Shown piece by piece: positions 22,755-34,199 of a stretch of DNA of 64,000 nucleotides. The stretch comes from Caprella mutica (lineage: Eukaryota; Arthropoda; Malacostraca; Amphipoda; Caprellidae). A program made the position numbers and the translations under genes. The DNA lies in the NCBI GenBank assembly GCA_947561585.1, contig CANNZV010000344.1, positions 265,367-329,366 on the forward strand, read 5' to 3'. The notes beneath the pieces were generated by a model. That model saw only the letters and a program-made list of their open reading frames with translations. It ran no database searches and had not been told where the DNA came from. Positions within the stretch are counted from its first letter, which is position 1, and the number at the start of each line of letters is the position of its first letter.

Positions 22755-25700
22755 TCAGAGGTGCAACCAAAACAGCCAAAGCTTTGGTCGCAGAATTGGA
22801 ACCAAAGCTAGTTCGACCAACGAGGAGTTTCTGACGTCATTCTTCGTTGCTGGAGAGAAATAAAATAGTGTAAAGCTTAATAGAACATGTTTAAATATTT
22901 TTGAACTTGTTAAAATATTTTAGAACATGTTTGAACTTGTTAGAATATGTTAGAAGTTAGAACAAGTTAAAAGATGTATGAACTTGTTAAAACTTGTTTA
23001 AACTTGTTAAAACTTGCTTGAACTTGTTAAAACTTGTTTGAACTTGTTAAAACTTGTTTGAACTTGTTAAAACTTGTTTGAACTTGTTAAGACATGTTTG
23101 AACTTGTTAAAACTTGTTTGAACTTGTTAAAACTTGTTTGAACATGTTAAAACTTGTTTGAACATGTTAAAACTTGTTTGAACATGTTAAAACTTGTTTG
23201 AACCTTTTAAAACTTGTTTGAACTTGTTAAAACTTGTTTGAACTTGTTAAAACTTGTTTGAACTTGTTAAAACTTGTTTGAACTTGTTAAAACTTGTTTG
23301 AACTTGTTAAGACATGTTTGAACTTGTTAAAACTTGTTTGAACTTGTTAAAACTTGTTTGAACATGTTAAAACTTGTTTGAACCTTTTAAAACTTGTTTG
23401 AACTTGTTAAAACTTGTTTGAACCTTTTAAAACTTGTTTGAACCTTTTAAAACTTGTTTGAACTTGTTAAAACTTGTTTGAACTTGTTAAAACTTTTTAA
23501 AACTTGTTAAAACTTGTTTGAACTTGTTAAAACTTGTTTGAACTTGTTAAAACTTGTTTGAACATTACAATATATTTGCTTGATTTTATGTAGAATTGCA
23601 TAAAAATAAAATTGTTACCATTTATAGATGAGGAATTCGTACTTAACATTTTTTATTTCAGACATTTTGTATGGCTTCTTATAGAAACTATTCTTCATAT
23701 TTCTATCCTTTTAAATAGCAATAACAACAGTGAATATTTTAATTAAAAAATTAAAAACAAACCTCGTCCTTTTTTAACCGAATTTGGTACAATGAAAGTA
23801 ACTTCTTCATCTTCTTTTACTTCCTCTTCAGCTTTTTCTTTGATAGTATCTGAAGAAAATGTAATGTTGATTAAAATCAGCCCCAGTTAATCTTCTCAGA
23901 CCCAAACCATAACTTTATTATTGAAAAACAGTGTTATCCATAAATATTCATAGAATTTTCATTTACAACGAATACAAATTCTTAAATGAATGAATATTCA
24001 TTAAATTGAAGTGATGAATTCGTTCACGTATTTCCAAAAGGAAAGTTTTTATTAAAAAAATAGTTTTGACTTGTAAGAGTAAAAATATATTTGTTAAATC
24101 AGTATATTCTCTGATAGGATGCTAGGACAATTCGTCGCGGACTATTTATTAGTTGCAGACAATTCGACGTATAAAATTCGTCGAGGACAATTCGTTGCGG
24201 ACAATTCTTCGCCATATTTTCCTTTTCGCCATATTTCATGTTATTTATTCGCCATCCTTTCAATTTCTTTCATATTTTCAAATTAATAAACTAATACAGA
24301 TTTTTCTAATGAATAAGTAATCTTTCATTATTTTGAAATTAATTATTCCACATTTCGAAATAAATTATCGAAACATTTGAAATAAATAAAAACAATTAAA
24401 TAATAAAATAATATCAAGACTTGGTATCAACAATACGACTAATTTAAATAAATCTTAAAATCTCAGAGCAAACCAACTAAAATTATCTGGAAAAATGGTA
24501 TAAAATTGTGTTGACATTGTGTTAAAAATATATAAATACGAATATAGAAAAATATAGACAACTATACGCGACGAATTGTCCATGACGAATTGTCCGCGAC
24601 GAATTGTCTACGACGAATTTTCTTCGACGAATTGTCTTCGCGACGAATTGTCCGGACACGCTCTGATAGTACTGCGATCACTCAGGAATTACTTTAAATT
24701 TCACCTGCAAATTTTTAAATACTCATTATTTCTTTCTTACATTTTACCAATGTAGTGATAACCACATACGAATATATATTAATTTTAAAGTATACACATT
24801 TTAATTAATTTAAAAGTATTTTGGTAATGTATGGTATGGCGAGATGAAGAATATTCTTCTCTACTTGATCGGTACTTGAGTTCTTCCCTGACGGAGATGT
24901 CAGTGTGAGGTATCGTGAGGGTACACACAAACCCCACCACGTGGGCATCATCTAGTTCCTCCATGTCCACATCAGCCGTAAGGGTGGTGTTGAATAATAT
25001 ATAATATCCCCAGAACCAGGAACTATTTTTCACCCCCTCTATTGGTGTTCTGAGAAGGATACATAAATTGAATATCTTAGAAAATATAAAATATAATGGA
25101 TCTTTGGTTCTTCATTACCTTCGGCTTCAAATTAAACATATTCATCATATATGTTATTAGTGTTTTTCTTCCATTTCATGAATTGATATTATAACGAAAT
25201 AAATTTTAGGGTGGCACCTCTAATGTTAGGAATATAAAGTTTACTTCCACTAAAAATATTGTTGCTTTCGAATATTTTTTTAGTAGCCCCTCCCAAACCC
25301 CCTCCTTTCATTAAACAATCATGAACTGTGCAGTGCAACGAACTAGCGGATACAACAAACTACATTGCAGCCATCTACGTTGATAATTTTAAAGTTCTTG
25401 TTATTTGAAATTTAATTGAATTCAACTCATAACTATGTAATATATGCTTGGAGGAGGATCCATCAGGAGACAGAGCACTTAACGTATATTATTTATTTAT
25501 TGCGCAGGTTCATACCTATCAAGATGATTATAGTTTTGTTGTGAAAAACGCTTCGATGACCCGGGATAATTATTTTTACATATAAACAAGGTATGTTATT
25601 CATTCCCTTTCCCTTAGAATTGAATGCTTTAACTTCGTTTTATTTGACTAAACTGGATTAATTAAGCCGTACTTTGATTATCCTCAAGATATATTAACTT

Positions 25701-28700
25701 AGAAGATATAGGGTCGGGAGGGGCGAATCTCGCGCAGCAGCACACGGGGCGAATCTTGCGCACCACATGTTTAAAGGGCTATGAATGTGCTAGCAAAATA
25801 ACAAAAATAGTCATGGACCGGCTCAAATATGTAGTAACTCAGTATAAAATTAAAACAGCTTACAGGCATTTATTCATAGTTGAAATAAATCATATTTGAG
25901 ACCATATGAAAAGTACCTAGTCGAAAATTCATTTTACCGAATTACCCTAAAAAATAAATTTGTCATAAAAAAATTTCTATCCCAGATAATGACCTGAAGT
26001 TTTTTTTGCATGATGATCATTGACTTTAGTTGCCTCAGTTAAAATTACAAGGTTCTAGACTTTCTAATTTTTTATTTAGCGGAGTTTTTCCGTGCGCAAC
26101 TATTCGCCCCACCATATTTTGCATGGCGGGGCGAATATTGCGCACTATAGAAATTTATTTTTGGGCCATGAAACAGTTTTTAATGCCTAATATTATGCTT
26201 TATATGTGTATTTCTTCACTTTCAACTAAAAACATACACATTCCACATATATTTCAGATAATAGGTCGAAATATGAAATTGTAAATCAGGGTGAATTTAA
26301 AGTCATTAATAAGTCTTTTCTGTGAAATTTATAGTTAAACATATCAAACATCACTATCATTTGCTTTTTTATTAAGTATAGTTATATAATCTTATTATTC
26401 GGTTCTTTTTAATAAAATCGAAAATATCAGGTCTAATGACAGGGTTAAACCATCGTACAGGGAAACCCAATTCTGATATCATTATGCTTTTAAAAGTTGC
26501 AAATCGATATTGCACCATGTTGTGAATAGTAGCTTCGTTGACCTTGTCACTTCTGATGATTGTCCTAGAAGTGTAGAAGTGGGAGTACTTGTTATAATAA
26601 AGAAAATGGCTAAGAATGTTTGTTGAAGACTCGAAGAAATACTTGAAAAAATTCCAAATATAGCTAAATACATGAATGTGATACAGACTTCAATTAGAAC
26701 CATCATCACGAAGGATCTTCAGTTGTCTTCCTACAAAATGAGAGAACACTAAGTCCTCACACTTCTTAAAAAGCAAAAGAGACTTGAGAGAACAAAGGTC
26801 CTTCTCAGAGAACTTAAAGCGGACACGACAAGGTATGAAATAGTTTTTTTTTAACGAGAAACTCTTCATTATTGAAGCCAACCCAATTCAATATTCATGA
26901 TCAGAAGATATTCAAGATTTCCCCTATCTCGAAAACTTGGGAGTCTCCTCTGATTTTCGTGGAGAACGGCCTAAGTTCAATCCTCTTTAAACAGTATTGT
27001 AGTTCCAGCTATTGGATTGATGTTTATTATTTATCTTCCAACAAGATGGTGAACTATTTTACTACTTAAACAAGACACATGAGTGGTGATCACGTCAATT
27101 GCCAAGATTCTGTCGCAAAGAAATTTGGCGTCTTCAGCGCCACATTTCAACCCAATAGATTTCTGAATGAAATCTATTGAAAAAGCATAGTGGCCTAAAA
27201 GACCGTTCCTTGTTTGAGGACGAGGAGCCACACGGGTAAATCATAGTGTGGACGTTCTGTGGTCACTGGGGTACCTGTGAATAACCACAATAATCCACTT
27301 CTGTGAATAACTATTAAGGCTCACGTTGGTACTATTGACAACGAAACTGATGATATCATAGAAAAAGACGTAGCAGCGACCTTCTGGCGCAGAACCAGAA
27401 CCGTTGGTCTTTGAAAAACACCAAAGGAATTGGGTGGGTCAACCAACCTTCTTGTAGACAGACCAAAGAACTCTTCCTCTTTGAAAGAGAATGTCAAAAG
27501 CTATTGTTAATAACCCGATTGAAACTTCTTCTTTTATCCTGGGAACATTTGGTCCTAAAACAGTAATACCTTTGGTCCTAAAACAGTAAAACAATAATAC
27601 TTGCCGACAATCTGGTCTTAGCCCAGAAACATGACCTCATAATATTGTTGTGGAATGTTCTACCTATTACAAGACTATGGACAGAACTCTGGATGAAATT
27701 TTACTACCTTCATAGTATCATTATACTCTCAAATTCTGATACATTTTTACCTTTCTTGAAAGAATTGAAAGACTGGAAGCTAGAGTTCAACGACTTAACT
27801 TTAGGTCTAGGGGATTCAGTACATATGGACCCTTTCTTGGCCTGGGTATCTCCCCGACTTTACAATGGCAATTGAATATTCCACGTAACCTAATAGATGT
27901 ACGAAAAACCCATTTGCTTCTATATTCTTATTATCGTAATTTCAGAGACATAAAGTGAAAATATCTAAGTGTAACAGTATTTTGAATAACGTTTTAGATA
28001 TGTATTCTAAATTGGTTATATATGCTATATTTGACATCTAAAAAGAATTATTACTTTCATAGATTGCGTAAGGTTATCTTTTGGGCGACATATTTTTGTT
28101 TGTCATATTGTTGCTCACATAACTCAAAAAGTCTTGGATCAAATTACTTTGAATTTGGTAAGACGATCGATTGACTAATCTCCAGGAACCATCTGGTAAA
28201 ATTTTGGGAGCTATCCGGTCAAAGCTCAAGGTCATTTATAACTCATTAATTCAAAAAGTTTTCAATCAATTTGTCTGAAATTTGATGAGACGATTGGTCA
28301 ATATCTAGGAACTGTTTGGTAAGTTTTTGGAAGCGGTCAGGTTAAAGGTCAAGTTGATTTATAACGCAAAATGTATTCAATCAAAGTAACTGAAATTTGG
28401 TCGACGGTTGGTAATTATCCAGGCAGGAAAAAATTTAATAGATTTTGGGAGCAATCAGGTAAAAATAAATGTCAAGGTCATTTATAACACAAAAGAATTC
28501 AACCAAATTGTCTGAAATTGGGCGGGACGATGCTTCAATATTCAGGAATCATTTTATTTTATTTTGGGAGTGAACAGGTTAAAGGTCAAGGTCATTTATA
28601 AGCGGTGGCAAAAGTATGCGCTCTATGAGTGCCCGTCATCTAATTATTTATTATATTTATAGTTACATAATAAGTAAATATAATAGTGTCATACTTCGGA

Positions 28701-31700
28701 TAAACTAATATTACAAGCATAAATTAATCCTGAATAGAAAGCAACATTCATGACGTCACACATACATTCTACACACTTTACGCAAACAGGTCGAAAAAAG
28801 TTTGTCTCAAGTTTTGAATTTGAATCATATGATTGTTTATGCTTTTAAACACATTGGAATTATTTTTATTGTAAGTATCTAGACACTCAATAGTGCTATT
28901 TTTCACTATGGAAAGGAATTAATGGGTGCGCAGATATTCGCCCCTCTCGCGCGCAAGAATCGCCCCATCAAGGACAATTTCAATTGCGCACTACTTTCGT
29001 CAATAACTTATATTATACAAATGCTAATTTTTTGTCCTTTGGATGATGTATAGAAGGCCTTATTGCGGTTCTTCATGTCAAATATTATTCGTTTATCTGC
29101 AAAACCTAAGTTGCAAAACCCAAAAGTTTTTAGTGCGCAAGATTCGCCCCTCCCGACCCTACTGAATTCCTTGATACGAGTTTCAGACTCTTCTGCGCAT
29201 AAACAAATATGAACAAACGAACGCACAGATGTGTCCTTCAATATTACACTACATACTCTATAGTTATACTACATAGCTGGTTAAATAGTAGGTATATAAG
29301 GATTTGCTGGGTAAATAGTCAATGATTTTTTGTACAGTGCACGGATACCTTGAAAAAAGTGTTTAACCCGTTGTATAGTATATAAAGTATGTAATCTAAT
29401 ATTGTAGGGTCACATCCCTGTGAAAACTGTGCATATCCTGAGCTAAGATTTTAAATCGTTCTTTCAAACAACCGATAGTAAATAGTCTATTGCAAATTAC
29501 TCTGTGTCAGCGACGATCAAAGTCATTTCCAGTTCAGGTTCAGGAAAAGCACGCTCGGAGATGCACTCAACAGTTGTGTTCCCACTATCATTCTTAGTCA
29601 CCACTATGGTCAGAGCAGAGGGAAGAGCTGGCAATAGTAAACAAATGTAAATTATTTACTTAGGAATAATAAAGGTAAGAAATGAATAATGATCAATTTG
29701 ATAGCAGCACATCTACTAAAATACTTTTGGTTGTGTTAAATTTAAGTCTTCTATCTAACTTCTCACTCACTGTAGACTATGACTCATTCTTCTATCTACC
29801 TTCTCACTCACTGTAGACTATGACTCATTCTTCTATCTACCTTCTCACTCACTGGAAACTATGACTCATTCTTCTATTTACCTTCTCACTCACTGTAGAC
29901 TATGACCCATTCTTCTATCTACCTTCTCACTCACTGTAGACTATGACTCATTCTTCTATTTACCTTCTCACTCACTGTAGAGTGTAGACTATGACTAATT
30001 CTTCTATCTACCATTTCACTCACTGTAGACAATGAGGTTCACATCCATTTTTTTCTCATCGAAGAGATTAGACACCTCGCAGGTGAAGAGACCATGCACT
30101 TCAGTGGTAGGAGACACAAGTCTCAAAGCCCTGTGTTTGTGGTATACGTCATCGCTCTTAGTGTAATCGACGTCTATTATGTCATCCATAGATGTCAACT
30201 GAAATACCGAACGAAAAAGCGTCACATTATCTATCACTGATCTGCAATATTATGAATACTAATTTTAAGAAGATATACGGTGGGCAGTCGAAGAATAAGA
30301 TCGCCCTCCATATCTTCGGTAACCGACCATCACTTTCTCTCAGGATATAAATACATATAACGTACTATTTTCAATATCTTGTAACAGGTTGATCGTTATC
30401 GATATATTATGTATATTTACATGAGGTTTCTGGTTTCCTTCAGAATCAGGTATCCACTGGAAGACAGGGTAATCACTTTGGTTCAAGTTGAAGAACCACT
30501 TGACTAGAAGTCCAATTTTGTCTTCCTCATCAAGAATGTAGGGGCAGTCTAGAATTACTTCGTCAGTAGTGCCATTTTCTACCGCTATGTGGTAGGTGTC
30601 CAAACGTTCCTGTAGTTCCAAGGAAGCAACCTCTGGAACAAACAAACATAAATAATCTGAGTTAAATGTTCAATTTTTGCCAATGTGAACAGAAGTGAAA
30701 GTGTGCATTAAAGAAAATTTGAAGTTTTGAACGTATTTGAGCATATTTGATCGAGTTTAAACTGGTATGAACATATTTTAACGTGCTTGAACTTATTTTA
30801 GCGTGCTTTAACGTATTTTAGCGAGCTGGTATTTATTTAAGCTTGCTTGAACTTATTTGGGCTTACTTGAACGTATTTTAGCGGGCTTGAACTTATTTCA
30901 GCTTGCTTGAACGCATTTTAGCGTGATTGAACTTATATAAGCTTGCTTGAACTCATTTAAGCGTACTTGAACTAATTTTAGTTTGCTTGAACGTATTTCA
31001 GCTTGCTTGAAAGTATTTTAGCGTACTTGAACGTAATTTAGCTTGCTTGAACTTATTTTCAGCTTGCTTGAACGTATTTCAGCTTACTTGAACGTATTTC
31101 AGTGTGTTTGAACGTATTTCAGCTTACTTGAACGTATTTCAGTTTGTTTGAACGTATTTTAGCGTACTTGAACGTATTTTAGCTTGCTTGAACTTATTTT
31201 TTAGCTTGCTTGAACGTATTTCAGTTTGTTTGAACGTATTTTAGCGTACTTGAACGTATTTTAGCTTGCTTGAACTTATTTTTTAGCTTGCTTGAACGTA
31301 TTTCAGTTTGTTTGAACGTATTTTAGCGTACTTGAACGTATTTTAGCTTGCTTGAACTTATTTTTTAGCTTGCTTGAACGTATTTCAGCTTGCTTGAACG
31401 TATTTCAGTGTGTTTGAACGTATTTTAGCGAGCTTGAAATTATTTTTGGTTGCTTGACCGTATTTTAGCATGCTTGAGCTTATTTAGAGTTGCCAGATAT
31501 CCCTATTATTTATTTAATGAGCACATAAAGAAAGCCATTTGGTTACATGAATGCTTATTATTGCACTAGAAAAATAAATATGCACTAGTCTGAAATTTTT
31601 GGGGAAATAATGAATTGCTTAAAGTATATTTATTATAAATAAAAATTTATGAAGAGGGAAATAACTGAATAAAATATGCGTTAAATAATAAAAATATATA

Positions 31701-32177
31701 AGTGCCTAAGATGTAAATAGAATAACTAGTGTAAATGAATAAATGAATAAATGAGGTGTATATGAACTACCTGAGGTGTAAATGAATAAATGAGGTGTAA
31801 ATGAAATAAAGGAGGTGTAAATAAAATAACTGAGGTGTAAATAAAATAACTGAGGTGTAAATGAAATAACTGAGGTGTAAATGAAATAACTGAGATGTAA
31901 ATGGAATAAATGAGATGTAAATGAAATAACTGAGGTTTAAATGAAATAACTGAGGTGTAAATGAAATAACTGAGGTGTAAATGGAATAAATGAGGTGTAA
32001 ATGAAATAACTGATGTGTAAATGAAATAACTGATGTGTAAATGGAATAAATGAGGTGTAAATGAAATAAATGAGATGTACTTTAAATAAATGAGGTGTAA
32101 ATGAATTGGTTAATTTACCTGTACTCACCTGTTACAATCACAAAGGATAATAAAAAGAATAACTTGACTAACTGCAT
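22755..32177 (-). CDS. Secreted two-Ig-domain surface protein, paralog A (7 exons, 309 aa)
   Basis: Exons on the minus strand: 32129-32177, 30421-30632, 30024-30198, 29501-29627, 24865-25049, 23763-23849, 22755-22849. They join to 930 nt with stop. Exon 1 encodes a signal peptide (MQLVKLFFLLSFVIVT). Exons 2-3 make a V-type Ig domain: VILDCPYIL, KWFF, then RALRLVSPTTEVHGLFTCEV. Exons 4-5 make a second Ig-like domain with Cys in VECIS and FVCTL. Exon 6 is a charged stalk (KEKAEEEVKEDEE). Exon 7 ends in a hydrophobic tail interrupted by charged residues (ELALVPILRPKLWLFWLHL). The first-domain pattern resembles arthropod Beat-like Ig proteins, which act at cell surfaces; the ligand is unknown. 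Two exon-5/exon-2 donors are weak (CAA|GTAGAG, CAT|GTAAAT), so splicing may be inefficient. Confidence 0.85.
22880..23563. repeat. 20-bp minisatellite in intron 6 of Ig paralog A
   Basis: The unit is AAACTTGTTTGAACTTGTTA, about 34 copies, with some ATG and CCTTTT variants. It starts about 30 bp from the exon 7 acceptor. Paralog B has only a short, degenerate counterpart at 36440-36600, so the array grew after the duplication or shrank in B. Confidence 0.95.
24118..24660. mobile_element. 543-bp element with reiterated GACAATTCGTCGCG termini and 9-bp TSD
   Basis: The left end carries about four copies of a word like GGACAATTCGTCGCG. The right end carries about six inverted copies (CGACGAATTGTC). 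Target duplication CTCTGATAG lies at 24109-24117 and 24661-24669. Paralog B has a single CCTGATAG at the matching intron position (about 37064), the empty site. The middle is AT-rich and non-coding. It lies in intron 5 of Ig paralog A. Confidence 0.85.
26590..27240 (+). pseudogene. Decayed mariner/Tc1-type transposase
   Basis: Read across frames, pieces of a mariner transposase are visible: KDLQLSSYKMRE (end of the helix-turn-helix region), KKQKRLERTKVLLRELK, an EKLF-like segment where the first catalytic Asp would be, FQQDG near 27040, and a degenerate PHFNPIDF-type motif near 27145. There are many stops and frameshifts, so it is not functional. I have not reconstructed it. Whether it belonged to the enclosing TA element or inserted later is unclear. 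Confidence 0.7.
28070..28644 (+). mobile_element. Helitron-like repeat fragment
   Basis: Tandem modules of the type GGTCAAAGGTCAAGGTCATT, followed by TATAACTCA and TGAAATTTGGTGGGACGATT, end in ATGCGCTCTATGAGTGC and CTAAT. A short GC hairpin just before CTRRT is the Helitron 3' end. The same repeat occurs at 57.2-59.2 kb. Confidence 0.65.
29757..30022. repeat. 41-bp tandem repeat carrying the exon 3 splice donor (Ig paralog A, intron 3)
   Basis: About six units of a 41-bp sequence directly abut the end of exon 3. Each unit contains CTCACTCACTGTAGAC, which on the minus strand is GTCTACAGTGAGTGAG. That is the same as the authentic exon-intron junction (donor A|GTGAGT at 30024). Paralog B has about two diverged versions. 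Confidence 0.85.
30735..31492. repeat. ~20-bp minisatellite in intron 1 of Ig paralog A
   Basis: The unit is approximately TTGAACGTATTTTAGCTTGC, about 37 diverged copies, including a higher-order triplication around 31130-31390. The paralog B counterpart (40570-40640 and 41330-41440) is only a few units, split by an inserted element. Confidence 0.9.
31735..32112. repeat. 20-bp minisatellite beside exon 1 of Ig paralog A
   Basis: The unit is AAATGAAATAACTGAGGTGT, about 18 copies, ending about 17 bp short of the exon 1 donor. Paralog B has about four units at 41895-41985 in the same place. Confidence 0.93.
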
Positions 32178-32345
32178 TTTATAGTTGTTTTTTCACTTTA
32201 TTAATATAACTATATGTAGTTATACTTAAATAGAAGAAAATATAGGATTAGAAATTATTTAATATTAAAAGTTTCTCTTAATCTGTAATTATGGGAAAGA
32301 AAAATAATAGTAAATAGTACTTCAGCTTATAGGTTAATTATTATA

Positions 32346-32470
32346 GGGTAAGTTCCCAGTTATCGAACGGTTCCATGTTTTCGATAATTTAAGAAAAAAA
32401 GATATAATTCTTCAACTTCTTTCATAATCAAAAACGTGGTAGCGTCTAATAACTCGAAACTGACCCTATT
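32346..32470. mobile_element. MITE (GGGTAAGTT family)
   Basis: TA-flanked, TIR GGGTAAGTTCCCAGTTATCG with its inverse at the right end, about 122 bp. It lies upstream of Ig paralog A. Confidence 0.7.
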
Positions 32471-32957
32471 TAAACATTAAACAATGGTTTCATTGTTTAA
32501 TTACAAGGTAGTCAGTGGGTAGTGTCACTAAGAAGATATACTGGCATTATTATCTGCTAAATAATGGCGTAAAAAAATAGAACTATTCAGTTCTACTTGT
32601 TATTATGATTTAGTAAATTTACTTTAGTAAATTAAAATTTAATTATTTGAAATTGGGTCTCGGTATAAGTAAACTAATGATTTTTACAGCATCTAGGCTT
32701 ATTTTAAATCACTTATTGAATTAATTACCTCACACTTGACAGATATATTATAGAAATGATCAAAATTTATGATTTTTTCATATATTTATTTATATTACTC
32801 TATTAAGAATTTAAATTTCACGGCTACTGTTTAAACTTAAACAATTAATTGATACACATTATTTTATAGTATTTAAATGGTATATAAAGAATTTGGGTAA
32901 TTAAAGTGGGCGTCTTTAATGGGGTAGTAGTTTGATTTAAAGAGATAAATAGGCTTT

Positions 32958-34195
32958 TACTGTGCACTTTATTCACAACTATTGGTGGTTGTTTTAACTC
33001 TTCACTGTGCACTTTATTCACAACTATTGGTGGTTGTTTTAACTCTTCACTTTGCACTTTATTCACAACTATTGGTGGTTGTTTTAACTCTTCACTGTGC
33101 ATTTTATTCACAACTATTGGTGGTTGTTTTAACTCTTCACTGTGCACTTTATTTACAACTATTGGTGGTTGTTTTAACTCTTCACTGTGCACTTTATTCA
33201 CAACTATTGGTGGTTGTTTTAACTCTTTACTGTGCACTTTATTCACAAATATTGGTGGTTGTTTTAACTCTTCACTGTGCACTTTATTCACAACTATTGG
33301 TGGTTGTTTTAACTCTTCACTGTGCACTTTATTCACAACTATTGGTGGTTGTTTTAACTCTTCACTGTGCACTTCATTTACAACTATTGGTGGTTGTTTT
33401 AACTCTTCACTGTGCACTTTATTCACAACTATTGGTGGTTGTTTTAACTCTTCACTGTGCACTTTATTTTTGGTGGTTGTTTTAACTCTTCACTGTGCAC
33501 TTTATTTACAACTATAGGTGGTTGTTTTAACTCTTCACTGTGCACTTTATTTACAACTATAGGTGGTTGTTTTAACTCTTCACTGTGCACTTTATTTACA
33601 ACTATAGGTGGTTGTTTTAACTCTTCACTGTGCACTTTATTCACAACTATTGGTGGTTTGGTGGTTGTTTTAACTCTTCACTGTGCACTTTATTCACAAC
33701 TATTGGTGGTTTGGTGGTTGTTTTAACTCTTCACTGTGCACTTTATTCACAACTATTGGTGGTTGTTTTAACTCTTCACTGTGCACTTTATTCACAACTA
33801 TTGGTGGTTGTTTTAACTCTTCACTGTGCACTTTATTTACAACTATAGGTGGTTGTTTTAACTCTTCACTGTGCACTTTATTTATAACTATTGGTGGTTG
33901 TTTTAACTCTTCACTGTGCACTTTATTTACAACTATTGGTGGTTGTTTTAACTCTTCACTGTGCACTTTATTCACAACTATTGGTGGTTGTTTTAACCAT
34001 TTACTGTGCACTGTATTTACAACTATTGGTGGTTGTTTTAACTCTTCACTGTGCACTTTATTTACAACTATTGGTGGTTGTTTTAACCATTTACTGTGTA
34101 CTTTATTTACAACTATTGGTGGTTGTTTTAACTCTTCACTGTGCACTTTATTTACAACTATTGGTGGTTGTTTTAACCATTTACTGTGTTCTTTA
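32958..34195. repeat. 45-bp minisatellite, about 27 units
   Basis: The unit begins TTCACTGTGCACTTTATTCA and continues CAACTATTGGTGGTTGTTTT plus AACTC. Because 45 is a multiple of three, several frames stay open right through it, producing long repetitive pseudo-proteins. They have no start context, and their amino-acid repeat is the same in different frames. Two units carry an 8-bp GGTTTGGT insertion. The orthologous position beyond paralog B (43465-43540) has about two units. Confidence 0.95.
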
Positions 34196-34199
34196 TTTA

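Larger units (their letters stand above)
25711..29159. mobile_element. 3.4-kb TIR transposon with TA target duplication in Ig paralog A intron 4
   Basis: The ends are GGGTCGGGAGGGGCGAATCT and the complementary AGATTCGCCCCTCCCGACCC (one mismatch), with TA outside each. The word GGGGCGAATNTTGCGCAC is repeated internally near 25749, 26085, 26138, 28930 and 28955. It contains a decayed mariner-type transposase (26590-27240) and a fragment of a Helitron-like repeat. Paralog B's matching intron is only 195 bp. A related copy of the host repeat at 39058-39130 lacks the insertion. Confidence 0.75.
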
